Shown: piece after piece, positions 1 to 6,861 of the stretch
How positions within the stretch are numbered: the first letter of the stretch is position 1
Layout: each line of letters starts with the position of its first letter
Assembly: GCA_018457305.1 (NCBI GenBank)
Contig: JAGYHM010000008.1
Span: 1-22,322, forward strand
Direction: 5' to 3'
DNA length: 22,322 bases
Source of the DNA: Fusobacterium sp.
GTDB lineage: Bacteria; Fusobacteriota; Fusobacteriia; Fusobacteriales; Fusobacteriaceae
Made by a program: the position numbers and the translations under genes
Notes under the pieces: generated by a model
What the model was told of the DNA's origin: nothing
Databases searched by the model: none
What the model saw: only the letters and a program-made list of their open reading frames with translations

Positions 1-47
1 TATGCAGAAGAAAAGGCAGAAGTTATAAAATTAGAAAAGGGGACAAT

Positions 48-722
48 TTATTCTATTGTATTTATTGGCTCTTTTGCATCTCTGTATACAACTAGTCCCC
101 AGTTTTTATTTTCACTTCTAGATGTCCCCTCTAATTTTTTAGGATCTTCTTTTTTAGCTTTCTTTTCAACTTTTCTCTTTTCCCAATTCTTTTTAGTATC
201 TTCTTTACCCGGAGTTATAGGCTCATCTTTAGGTGGTTCAGTATAATGTTTTTTACCTCCTCTTTCTTCTGCACTTTCTGGTCTTTTAAAAGCATCATTG
301 TGATAATACTTTTCTTTTTTATCTCCTCTTCCCTCATAAGCTTTATTATTATCATCATACATATAATTCATTCCAAATTGCCAAGAAGCCCATGGAGATT
401 TTACAACTTGATTTCCTTGTTCTTTTAATTTAATTTGTTCTAAACGAGCTTTTGCTACTTTTGCTCTAAGTTCTTTTAAACGAGATTTAGAAATCTTCAA
501 ATTGTTATATTCTTTTAATACCAATATATCATCATCAGCTACTTTTGCTTTTGCCTTTGCAACTTTTACCACTTTTTTAGTTTGTACATTATCTTGAGAA
601 AAAGCATTTACTCCTAGCATTAAAAAAGCTACTGCTAATCCTGTTGAGAAATTAACAGACTTATAACGCTTAGCAATAGAACGCAAACTATTCTCTACAT
701 CTCTTAAAGTATTACTCTTCAT
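48..722 (-). CDS. Autotransporter N-terminal stub (RadD-type), probably truncated
   Basis: The 224 residues match the start of the giant type V autotransporters of Fusobacterium. Residues 11-23 read NSLRSIAKRYKSV, followed by a long signal-type hydrophobic segment (about 24-42, ending AFS). A Lys/Ala-rich coiled-coil stretch follows (about 49-100), then VVKSPWASWQFGMNY (106-120) and the GRGDKKEKY block (131-139). In the full proteins these blocks precede a passenger of thousands of residues and a C-terminal beta-barrel; both are absent here and the frame stops after NTIE. The start overlaps the OmpA-domain gene by 11 bases and has a GGAGG ribosome site, so it is the fourth gene of the operon, the position radD holds in the known four-gene locus. 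The family resemblance is from memory. That it is a broken radD-like gene rather than a natural small protein is inference. Confidence 0.7.
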   Translation of the reverse strand: MKSNTLRDVENSLRSIAKRYKSVNFSTGLAVAFLMLGVNAFSQDNVQTKKVVKVAKAKAKVADDDILVLKEYNNLKISKSRLKELRAKVAKARLEQIKLKEQGNQVVKSPWASWQFGMNYMYDDNNKAYEGRGDKKEKYYHNDAFKRPESAEERGGKKHYTEPPKDEPITPGKEDTKKNWEKRKVEKKAKKEDPKKLEGTSRSENKNWGLVVYRDAKEPINTIE

Positions 723-1269
723 TTTTACCTCCTACAACGAAAGTTTCATTTGGATTTAAACGCTTTACTAACTCAAATTCAACTCTTCTATTTTGAAATC
801 TTTCTTCTTTGGTTCTATTAGGTGTAATTGGCTCTTCTTCTCCTTTTCCAACAATTCCTTTTATTCTGCTTTCTTCTAAACCAAATTCAAGTAATTTTTC
901 TCTAACTGCTTTGGCTCTTCTCTCCGATAAACCTATATTGTATAAATTTGTCCCAACAGAATCTGTATGTCCTTCAATTGTAACTACATAATCGTATACT
1001 TCAATAAATTTTATTACATTTTTTAATATTTCAAAATATTCAGGTTTTACCACTGACTTATCAAAATCAAAATTTAAAGCTCTCGCATCAAATACAATAG
1101 TTACTTTTTCAGGAATAAGTTCTACATCTAATTTATCTATTTCTAAAGCATTTATTCTAATACTATTTTCTCTCATTTGAGTAGTAGTCAATTTTTGAAA
1201 AGAAAATGCTGAAATAGAGAAAATGAATAAAAATAATAATATCTCTATTTTTCTAAATCTTCTTTCCAT
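712..1269 (-). CDS. OmpA-domain outer-membrane/peptidoglycan-linking protein
   Basis: A 185-residue protein with an N-terminal hydrophobic signal segment (about 8-24) and a C-terminal OmpA-like peptidoglycan-binding domain (about 56-165). The domain shows NFDFDKSVVKP at 66-76 and GHTDSVGTNLYNIGLSERRA at 100-119, containing the conserved Asp and Arg that hold the peptide stem of peptidoglycan in this family. There is no beta-barrel, so it is a short periplasmic anchor of the Pal/OmpA type without a lipobox. Its ATG lies inside the 3' end of the small lipoprotein gene (25-base overlap), with AAAGGAGG in that coding sequence, so the two are translationally coupled. In the RadD-type locus such a protein plausibly supports adhesin assembly or envelope anchoring; that role is inferred from position. 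Confidence 0.88.
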   Translation of the reverse strand: MERRFRKIEILLFLFIFSISAFSFQKLTTTQMRENSIRINALEIDKLDVELIPEKVTIVFDARALNFDFDKSVVKPEYFEILKNVIKFIEVYDYVVTIEGHTDSVGTNLYNIGLSERRAKAVREKLLEFGLEESRIKGIVGKGEEEPITPNRTKEERFQNRRVEFELVKRLNPNETFVVGGKNEE

Positions 1270-1484
1270 GCTTCAGCCTCCTTTTCTAACCATTTATGTT
1301 CTTTTGTATATCTTATTTGACCTTCTTGCTCTAATCTATCAATTTTTTTTATTTTTACTGCCTTGTTTTGTCTTAGATATTCTTCAATAACGTCCAATCT
1401 ATCTTCATTTCGTTGAACTACTTTTTGATTAACACAAGCAGTTGATAACACCGCAACCATAAATAATAATCCTATTTTTTTCAT
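1245..1484 (-). CDS. Small lipoprotein of the adhesin operon (FAD-I-like)
   Basis: A 79-residue protein with a type II signal peptide: MKKIGLLFMVAVLSTAC gives a lipobox with Cys17 as the first mature residue. The remaining 62 residues are highly charged and predicted helical (for example DRLEQEGQIRYTKEHKW), with no recognised enzyme domain. It lies 12 bases after the coiled-coil gene with a strong AGGAGG site and overlaps the OmpA-domain gene. The position and size recall FAD-I, the beta-defensin-inducing diacylated lipoprotein encoded next to radD in F. nucleatum. I cannot confirm orthology without alignment, so no symbol is given. Likely location is a membrane leaflet facing the periplasm or the cell surface. 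Confidence 0.75.
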   Translation of the reverse strand: MKKIGLLFMVAVLSTACVNQKVVQRNEDRLDVIEEYLRQNKAVKIKKIDRLEQEGQIRYTKEHKWLEKEAEAWKEDLEK

Positions 1485-1496
1485 TCTTATAACCTC

Positions 1497-2165
1497 CTAT
1501 TTAACCTCTGTTTTAATTTCATTTTTTAAAGAATCTAAATAATTATTTATTTCTAATATTTCTTTCTCTATTCTTTCTATTTCTTTATTCATTTCTCTTG
1601 CATCTTTTATCTTTTTTGGTTTTAATTCCATTTTTTTTCTATATACATCTATCTCATTTTCTTCACGAGCAACACTTCTCACCACTCTTTGGTAAAAATC
1701 TAAATTTACAAGTGCTTCCCCCTTAATTTTACTTATTTCATCGGGATATACAACTTCTTCTGTTCTATCTTCTAATATTTTAATATTCTCTTTTCTTCTT
1801 TGTTCTAGTCTTTCTTTTTCTAATTTTTCTAGTTTTTCTAATCTGTCTTTTTGCTCTTTATCATTTTCTTGTTTTGCTATTGATTTTTCTAGGTCTTCTG
1901 GTGAAATTCCGTATTTTTCTTCATATTCTTTTAGTATTTTCTTATACTTGTCTCTATGCCATCTTATTTGAGCATCTCTGTCTAAATTTGTTATAACTTG
2001 CTCTTTTCTTACTTCCTCTCTTTTTAAGTCTTTTAATTCATTCAATTTAAGCTTTTCATATCTTGCTTCTATATTCTTATTTAGAATAATTTTTTCAATA
2101 TCTTCTGAATAAGACATTTTTGCTAGAATTAAAAACATACTTAAAAGTAACATTTTTTTACTCAT
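1497..2165 (-). CDS. Secreted coiled-coil protein, first gene of adhesin operon
   Basis: A 222-residue protein with a cleavable signal peptide (about residues 1-20, ending MSYS before Glu21). The rest is very rich in Glu, Lys and Arg and reads as long coiled-coil helices, including LEKLEKLEKERLEQRR near residues 107-124. There are no cysteines after the signal and no recognised domain. The ATG is preceded by AGGAGGAG, and the gene is the promoter-proximal member of the four-gene minus-strand operon. Its DRDAQIRWHRDKYK segment resembles a segment of the neighbouring lipoprotein. A periplasmic or surface scaffold is likely, but the function is unknown. Confidence 0.7.
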   Translation of the reverse strand: MSKKMLLLSMFLILAKMSYSEDIEKIILNKNIEARYEKLKLNELKDLKREEVRKEQVITNLDRDAQIRWHRDKYKKILKEYEEKYGISPEDLEKSIAKQENDKEQKDRLEKLEKLEKERLEQRRKENIKILEDRTEEVVYPDEISKIKGEALVNLDFYQRVVRSVAREENEIDVYRKKMELKPKKIKDAREMNKEIERIEKEILEINNYLDSLKNEIKTEVK

Positions 2166-2203
2166 TTTCTCCTCCTATAAAATACAATTTTAAAGTGAAC
2201 TTT

Positions 2204-2245
2204 TTCCAACCAATATATATATATATATATATATATTGGTTGGAA
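2204..2245. repeat. 42-bp perfect palindrome with (TA)11 core
   Basis: TTCCAACCAA (2204-2213) is followed by eleven TA units (2214-2235) and then TTGGTTGGAA (2236-2245), the exact reverse complement of the left arm. The whole 42 bp is self-complementary. It ends 38 bases upstream of the first adhesin-operon start codon. A perfect minus-strand TATAAT at 2266-2261 lies upstream of it, so it would be transcribed as a long hairpin in the 5' UTR. Dinucleotide tracts of this length are prone to slippage. Confidence 0.9.
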
Positions 2246-2260
2246 TTTAAACATTATCTA

Positions 2261-2266
2261 ATTATA
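2261..2266 (-). promoter_or_regulatory. Possible -10 of adhesin-operon promoter
   Basis: This is a perfect TATAAT on the minus strand, 95 bases upstream of the first operon gene. No good -35 is seen at 16-18 bp, so the assignment is weak. An alternative is a promoter using TATATA inside the repeat tract as its -10. The rest of the 318-base gap (2246-2410) is AT-rich with nothing else recognisable. Confidence 0.3.
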
Positions 2267-2415
2267 CTATCTTTTATATATTTATGCTATTATTTTTTAT
2301 ATAAATTTTAAATGCTTTCTATATTTTTAGTTTATAGAGTATTGATTTAGGTATATTTCTTTTTTAGTATAGTTTCATAAAAAAATATGAATTTTTTTAA
2401 TATATAATTTTTTTT

Positions 2416-2444
2416 ACTACACTTTTTTAAAAAAATGTTATAAA
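2416..2444 (+). promoter_or_regulatory. Putative promoter for hutD-like/yaaA-like pair
   Basis: ACTACA (2416-2421), a 17-base spacer and TATAAA (2439-2444), 40 bases before the ATG. A strong AGGAGGGGG ribosome site precedes the ATG at 2484. The -35 match is poor. Confidence 0.35.
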
Positions 2445-2483
2445 ATAGATATATAAAATAATTTTAATAAACAGGAGGGGGCA

Positions 2484-3041
2484 ATGTATAAAGTTTTTAA
2501 AAAAGAAAATTGGAAAGTGTCTGAATGGTCTGGTGGAACTACAAGTGAAATTTTTATCTACCCCTTATCTTCTGATTATGCAACTAGAAACTTTAAAGCT
2601 AGAATTAGTATAGCAACTTCAAACAATGGAGATAAATCATTATTTACTAGTTTACCGAAAGTTAATCGTTTTATTTCTAAACTAGATGGTGAAATGAAAT
2701 TATCTCATTATGGCAGATATGATTTAGTTGTTGATAAATATGAAATAGAAAGATTTAAGGGAGACTGGGAAACTTATTCTTATGGAAAATATAAAGATTT
2801 TAATTTAATGCTTAAAGGCATAAGAGGAGATTTATATTTCAGAGATAACCAAAATAAATCTTGTAAACTCCATTTAGAACACGACAGTGAAGTTGTTTGG
2901 GCTTTTGTTATTGAAGGAAAAATAACTATCAACGAGGTTGAATTATTTACTAATGATTTTTTCTTGACTGATAATAATATTTTAGATATTTCTGAGGGCA
3001 ATGGAAAAATATTTTACGGTTTTATGAAAGAGTGGGATTAA
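2484..3041 (+). CDS. HutD/Ves family cupin-like protein
   Basis: The 185-residue length is typical of the HutD/Ves family (double-stranded beta-helix, cupin-like). Family signatures are WSGGTTSEIFIYP (residues 19-31), then the RISIATSNNGDKSLFTSLPKV region (41-61), and FNLMLKG (108-114). HutD is often linked to histidine utilisation and Ves to cold-induced expression in E. coli, but no biochemical activity is firmly established. No hut genes are nearby; the only partner is the yaaA-like gene three bases downstream. Start choice is secure because an AGGAGGGGG site sits at the right distance. It is probably cytoplasmic, as there is no signal peptide or membrane segment. Confidence 0.85.
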   Translation: MYKVFKKENWKVSEWSGGTTSEIFIYPLSSDYATRNFKARISIATSNNGDKSLFTSLPKVNRFISKLDGEMKLSHYGRYDLVVDKYEIERFKGDWETYSYGKYKDFNLMLKGIRGDLYFRDNQNKSCKLHLEHDSEVVWAFVIEGKITINEVELFTNDFFLTDNNILDISEGNGKIFYGFMKEWD

Positions 3042-3044
3042 AAG

Positions 3045-3782
3045 ATGAAAATTATATTTTCTCCCAGTAAAGAAATGAGAGATAAAAATATTATTGATTT
3101 AGATTTAGCTTATAAAAATCATAAATTTGAAGAAAAAACAAAAGAGCTTTTAGCTTATCTTCAAAATTTATCTTCTCAAGAAATTTCAAATTTAATGAAA
3201 ATTAAAAATAAATTATTGGAGCAAACTTTTAATAATATTAAAAATTTTTCAAATTTAGAAAATCTTCCAGCTCTTTCTATGTACAATGGAGTTGCTTATA
3301 AAAATATAGATTTAGCTTCTTATAAAAAAGAAGATTTTGATTTTATGGAAAATCATCTTTTTATTCTTTCTGCTTTTTATGGTGCTGTTTCACCTTTAAC
3401 GCTCCTTAAAAATTATAGATTAGATATGACTATGAAACCTGAAAAAATAAATTTGTATAAATTTTGGAAAGATGAGATAAATATTTTTTTAAGTTCTTCT
3501 TTAAAAAAAGATGAAATTTTATTAAATTTGGCTTCTAAAGAATTTTCAAAAATATTAGATAAGAAAATTATAAAAAATATTTTAGATATAGACTTTAAAG
3601 ATTTTAAAGATGGAAAATATAAATCTATTAGTTCTTATGTTAAGCAAGCTCGTGGGGCTTTTTTAAACGAAATTATAAAAAATAAAATTACTTCAATAGA
3701 AGAAATTAAAAAGATTTCTGTTAATAATTATATTTTTAATGAAGAATTATCTTCAAAAAATTCTTTTATTTTTACTCGATAA
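3045..3782 (+). CDS. yaaA: YaaA family peroxide-stress protein (UPF0246)
   Basis: A 245-residue protein with the YaaA/DUF328 hallmarks: MKIIFSPSKEM at the N-terminus, LPALSMYNGVAYKNID (about 77-92), FILSAFYGAVSPLTLLKNYR (about 105-124) and SISSYVKQARGAFLNE near the C-terminus. In E. coli YaaA is an OxyR-regulated cytoplasmic DNA-binding protein that lowers free iron and limits DNA damage during peroxide stress. That role would suit an anaerobe exposed to oxygen, but here it is a family-level assignment. It is the second gene after hutD (3-base gap) with only a weak ribosome site, suggesting translational coupling, and it is followed by a strong terminator. Confidence 0.9.
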   Translation: MKIIFSPSKEMRDKNIIDLDLAYKNHKFEEKTKELLAYLQNLSSQEISNLMKIKNKLLEQTFNNIKNFSNLENLPALSMYNGVAYKNIDLASYKKEDFDFMENHLFILSAFYGAVSPLTLLKNYRLDMTMKPEKINLYKFWKDEINIFLSSSLKKDEILLNLASKEFSKILDKKIIKNILDIDFKDFKDGKYKSISSYVKQARGAFLNEIIKNKITSIEEIKKISVNNYIFNEELSSKNSFIFTR

Positions 3783-3799
3783 TTTAAAAATTTATATTC

Positions 3800-3830
3800 A
3801 AAAAGGAACAGATTTTTCTGTTCCTTTTTT
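3800..3830. terminator. Bidirectional intrinsic terminator
   Basis: A 12-bp stem, AAAAAGGAACAG (3800-3811) with CTGTTCCTTTTT (3818-3829), closes a 6-base loop. A-run and T-run flank it on either side. It lies between the convergent yaaA-like gene and gltX, so it can serve both. Confidence 0.9.
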
Positions 3831-3831
3831 A

Positions 3832-5352
3832 TTAAAATATATTATATTTTTTTACTGTATCTAAAACTCTTTTTAAAGTTCTATCTCTACCTATGATATA
3901 TAAAACATTATATAAGTCTGCTCCCCTTGATTGACCAGTTATAACGGCTCTAAGTGGCATAAAGATTTTTCCAGGTCCACCTTCAATTTCATCAAGTAAA
4001 GAATGAAGTAAATCTTTTGCTTCTTCCGATGTAAATTCATCAGATTTCCAAGATTCTAATTTTTCTATAAATTTCTTAATAGATAAAATTCCAGTTTCAT
4101 CTTTTATAGAATCTAAAAGTCTATTTACAGATTTTCTTTCTTTTTTATTCATTTCTTCCGTAACAACTGGAAGTTCAAATTCATCAGTAAAGAAGAATTT
4201 TGAGTTTTGAGCAAGTTCTTTTAAAGTTTTTGCTCCTTCTCTTTCCACTTCAACAATTTTCTTTAACATTTCAAATTCTTTTTCTGAAACTTCTTCTGAA
4301 GTAAAATATCCCTCTTTCACAAAGAAAGGAATAGTTAATTTTGTAAGTTCATCTAAATCTTTTAGTTTCATATGTTGATTATTAACCCAACCTAATTTAA
4401 CCAAATCAAATACAGGTCCTCCTAGAGAAACTTTATCTATATTGAATGTTTCTTTAAATTCATCTAAAGAAAATATTTCTTTTTCTCCAGCAGAATATCC
4501 CATTAGACCCAAAAAGTTTACAAGTCCTTCTTTTAAGTATCCTTCTTCTTTGTACCAAGTTAAAGAAACTGGATTTTTTCTTTTAGAAATTTTTGTTCTA
4601 TCATCATTTCTTAAAAGTGGCATATGTATAAATTCAGGTGCTTCCCAACCAAATGCTTTATAAAGTTGTATATGTTTTGGAGTTGAAGGAATCCATTCTT
4701 CTGCTCTTATAACATGAGTAATTCCCATTAAATGGTCATCAACTATACAAGCTAGGTGATAAGTTGGGAACCCATCCGCCTTTAATAAAACTTGATCATC
4801 TATTTTACTATTTTCAAAAACAATTTTTCCTCTTAATCTATCTTTAATTACAGTTTCTCCCTCATAAGGCATTTTTAATCTTATTACATAAGGAGTTTTT
4901 TCAGCAATTTTCTTTTCTATTTCTTCTTTTGCTAAAGAACGACAATGTCCATCATAACCAGGAGCTTTCCCCATTGCTTTTTGTCTTTCTCTTAAATTTT
5001 CTAGTCTGTGATGATCACAGAAACAATAATATGCTTCGCCTTTATCAACTAAATCTTTTGCATATTTTCCATACATATCAAATCTTTCAGATTGTCTATA
5101 TGGACCATATTCTCCACCAACATCAGGACCTTCTGCATAATCAAGATTTAACCATTTTAATGAATCAAATATCATTTTTTCAGAACCTTCTGCATATCTA
5201 GTTCTATCTGTATCTTCTATTCTTAAAATAAAATCTCCACCATGAGATGCAGCAAAACCTATATTAAATAATGCTATGTATGCCGTTCCAACATGTGGAT
5301 CTCCTGTTGGTGATGGTGCTACTCTTGTTCTAACTCTTTTATTATTACTCAT
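3832..5352 (-). CDS. gltX: Glutamate--tRNA ligase
   Basis: A class I aminoacyl-tRNA synthetase of 506 residues that charges tRNA-Glu with glutamate in the cytoplasm. The HIGH-type motif is PSPTGDPHVGT (13-23) and the KMSKS-type loop is RTKISKRKN (about 252-260). A CFC...HC arrangement near residue 110 matches the zinc-binding insertion of bacterial GluRS. WVNNQHMK and the C-terminal helical anticodon-binding domain are present, and the length is normal. The ATG at 5352 follows a GGATTGAGAG purine stretch. It is convergent with the yaaA-like gene, sharing its terminator, and lies downstream of tRNA-Ser. Whether it also charges tRNA-Gln cannot be told from the sequence here. Confidence 0.97.
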   Translation of the reverse strand: MSNNKRVRTRVAPSPTGDPHVGTAYIALFNIGFAASHGGDFILRIEDTDRTRYAEGSEKMIFDSLKWLNLDYAEGPDVGGEYGPYRQSERFDMYGKYAKDLVDKGEAYYCFCDHHRLENLRERQKAMGKAPGYDGHCRSLAKEEIEKKIAEKTPYVIRLKMPYEGETVIKDRLRGKIVFENSKIDDQVLLKADGFPTYHLACIVDDHLMGITHVIRAEEWIPSTPKHIQLYKAFGWEAPEFIHMPLLRNDDRTKISKRKNPVSLTWYKEEGYLKEGLVNFLGLMGYSAGEKEIFSLDEFKETFNIDKVSLGGPVFDLVKLGWVNNQHMKLKDLDELTKLTIPFFVKEGYFTSEEVSEKEFEMLKKIVEVEREGAKTLKELAQNSKFFFTDEFELPVVTEEMNKKERKSVNRLLDSIKDETGILSIKKFIEKLESWKSDEFTSEEAKDLLHSLLDEIEGGPGKIFMPLRAVITGQSRGADLYNVLYIIGRDRTLKRVLDTVKKYNIF

Positions 5353-5446
5353 ACTCTCAATCCTTTCATTATAATTTTTATACTACATTTTAACATTAAG
5401 ACCTATAAAATGTAAATAATAAATATTATATTTATTACTTAATAAT

Positions 5447-5473
5447 AAAAAAATACCACTTAATAAGTAGTAT
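5447..5473 (-). terminator. Terminator of tRNA-Ser
   Basis: On the minus strand, ATACTACTT (5473-5465) pairs with AAGTGGTAT (5461-5453) around a 3-base loop with one G-U wobble, followed by a run of T. It lies 25 bases past the encoded CCA. Confidence 0.75.
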
Positions 5474-5497
5474 TATATCTATTAAATACATGGTTAA

Positions 5498-5587
5498 TGG
5501 CGGTGAGAGAGGGATTTGAACCCTCGGTACCGAAACCGGTACTCTTCCTTAGCAGGGAAGTGCATTAGGCCACTCTGCCATCTCACC
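5498..5587 (-). tRNA. tRNA-Ser (anticodon GCU)
   Basis: This folds as a class II tRNA. The acceptor arm is GGTGAGA/TCTCACC and the anticodon stem CTTCC/GGAAG has the loop CTGCTAA, giving anticodon GCU for codons AGC and AGU. The long variable arm is a GTACCG/CGGTAC hairpin, and the T arm is GAGGG-TTCAAAT-CCCTC. The 3' CCA is genome-encoded (5500-5498), after discriminator G. Confidence 0.97.
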
Positions 5588-5653
5588 AAAATACTGGTAG
5601 AAATTTTATAAAATTTCTAAGAACTATAAATGATTAGCTCTTTACACCAGTGT

Positions 5654-5682
5654 ATATTACCATATTATGAAATTTTTGTCAA
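5654..5682 (-). promoter_or_regulatory. Putative promoter for tRNA-Ser
   Basis: A perfect minus-strand TTGACA (5682-5677), a 17-base spacer and TAATAT (5659-5654). It starts a few bases past the rplT stop codon and about 70 bases upstream of the tRNA, so the tRNA may be transcribed independently of the ribosomal operon. Confidence 0.55.
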
Positions 5683-5687
5683 TAATT

Positions 5688-6038
5688 TTATAGTGCAGCT
5701 TTAGCAGCTTCTACTAATTTAGTAAATTCTCCTGCATTATTTAAAGCAATATCAGCTAAAACTTTTCTATCTAATTCAATTCCAGCTTTCTTTAATCCGT
5801 TTATTAAAGTTGAATAAGAAACTCCGTTCATTCTTGCAGCTGAATTTATTCTTGTAATCCAAAGTTGTCTCATTTTTCTTTTGTGAACTTTTCTATCTCT
5901 TGTAGCAAAAGCCATTCCTCTTCTAACAGCTTGTTTTGCTTGTTTAAATGCGTCTCCTGATGCACCTCTGAATCCTTTTGCAGCTTTTAAAACTCTTTTA
6001 TGTCTTTTTCTTCTAACTATTCCTGTTTTAACTCTCAT
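5688..6038 (-). CDS. rplT: 50S ribosomal protein bL20
   Basis: A 116-residue protein with the standard bL20 pattern: basic N-terminal extension MRVKTGIVRRKRHKRVLKAA, then FRGASGDAFKQAKQAV and the RNA-binding LWITRINSAARMNGVSYS segment. It binds 23S rRNA early in 50S assembly. In Bacillus and E. coli it also represses its own operon by binding mRNA, which is relevant to the structured infC leader upstream. It is the last gene of infC-rpmI-rplT, 48 bases after rpmI, with an AGGAGG-type site before the ATG. No T-run terminator follows. Instead, paired sequences occupy 5594-5649. Confidence 0.98.
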   Translation of the reverse strand: MRVKTGIVRRKRHKRVLKAAKGFRGASGDAFKQAKQAVRRGMAFATRDRKVHKRKMRQLWITRINSAARMNGVSYSTLINGLKKAGIELDRKVLADIALNNAGEFTKLVEAAKAAL

Positions 6039-6086
6039 TTTTCCCTCCTAATCTTATATTACGATATTTAGATATTATTTTTTAAA

Positions 6087-6293
6087 TTATCTTCCTTCTC
6101 CATAAGGTAATAAACCTTGCATATGTCTTTTGTAGTTTTCATTTACAACTGCATCTTTCTTTAAGTTGTTTTTTCTTTTTCTATCTTTCTTAGTTAAAAT
6201 ATGGCTTTTCCCAGAATGTTTAATAACAAACTTCCCAGTTCCAGTTACTTTTATTCTTTTTTTTGCTCCTCTATGAGTTTTCATTTTTGGCAT
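6087..6293 (-). CDS. rpmI: 50S ribosomal protein bL35
   Basis: A 68-residue, highly basic protein with the bL35 signature MPKMKTHRGAKKRIKVTGTG and KSHILTKKDRKRK. The length is normal. It lies between infC (37 bases upstream) and rplT, the conserved bacterial order. The ATG is preceded by GGAGGAAG. It is a component of the large subunit near the central protuberance. Confidence 0.98.
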   Translation of the reverse strand: MPKMKTHRGAKKRIKVTGTGKFVIKHSGKSHILTKKDRKRKNNLKKDAVVNENYKRHMQGLLPYGEGR

Positions 6294-6330
6294 ATTTCTT
6301 CCTCCTTGTTATAATTAACATATTTATATT

Positions 6331-6849
6331 TTATTTTTTCTCAACTTTTTTAGGTGATAAAATCAAATGTTTTTGTTTATCAGCATATTTTTTTTCAACA
6401 TCAGCTATTTCAGCAAATCTTTCTGCAATCTCATTTAATGCTTCTATTCCTCTGCTAGCATGCATTCTTTCTCTTCCATATAGAACAAGAGTAACTTTTA
6501 CTTTATTTTCTTTTTCTAAAAATTTAGTTGCTTGCCCTAATTTAGTTTCTAAATCATGAGTATCAATTCTAGCAGTTATTTTAATTTCTTTAAGAACTAC
6601 TTGCTTTTGATTTTTTTTAGCTTCTTTCAATTTTCTTGTTTGCTCATATTTGTATTTGCTATAATCCATAATTTTGCAAACTGGTGGATTAGCTCCTGGT
6701 GCTATCTCAACCAAATCATATCCTTGAGAATTTGCCATTTCTAATGCTTTAGATAACGATAATATTCCCAATTGTTCTCCGTCAGAGGAAATCACTCTAA
6801 ATTCTTTTCCTCTAATTCTTTCATTTATTCTAGTTTTATCAGTAATAAT
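6331..6849 (-). CDS. infC: Translation initiation factor IF-3 (AUU start)
   Basis: IF-3 binds the 30S subunit, prevents premature 50S joining and discriminates against non-AUG start codons. The two domains are visible: N-terminal TRINERIRGKEFRVISSDGE and LVEIAPGANPPVCKIMDYSK, and C-terminal KEIKITARIDTHDLETK through GRERMHASRG. No ATG fits the N-terminus. The ribosome site GGAGGTG (6860-6854) is followed by ATT at 6849 and again at 6846, immediately before Thr-Asp-Lys. Start at 6849 gives 172 residues; 6846 is the alternative. The in-frame TTG at 6885 has no ribosome site. AUU initiation is the known autoregulatory device of infC in E. coli. Confidence 0.93.
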   Translation of the reverse strand: MITDKTRINERIRGKEFRVISSDGEQLGILSLSKALEMANSQGYDLVEIAPGANPPVCKIMDYSKYKYEQTRKLKEAKKNQKQVVLKEIKITARIDTHDLETKLGQATKFLEKENKVKVTLVLYGRERMHASRGIEALNEIAERFAEIADVEKKYADKQKHLILSPKKVEKK

Positions 6850-6861
6850 TATACACCTCCA

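Noticed and set aside
246..428. Plus-strand open frame opposite the autotransporter stub
   Set aside because: Pyrimidine-rich, Ile/Ser/Phe-rich translation with no ribosome site; it is the antisense of a well-supported gene.
2214..2235. Hif-type phase variation by changing -35/-10 spacing
   Set aside because: No -35/-10 pair flanks the tract convincingly, and any register inside the tract still offers a TATATA; tract-length effects on a hairpin are equally plausible, so the specific spacing model is not claimed.
2120..2311. Plus-strand open frame across the (TA)11 palindrome
   Set aside because: Its sequence is dominated by the repeat (YIYIYIY) and it has no ribosome site or family resemblance.
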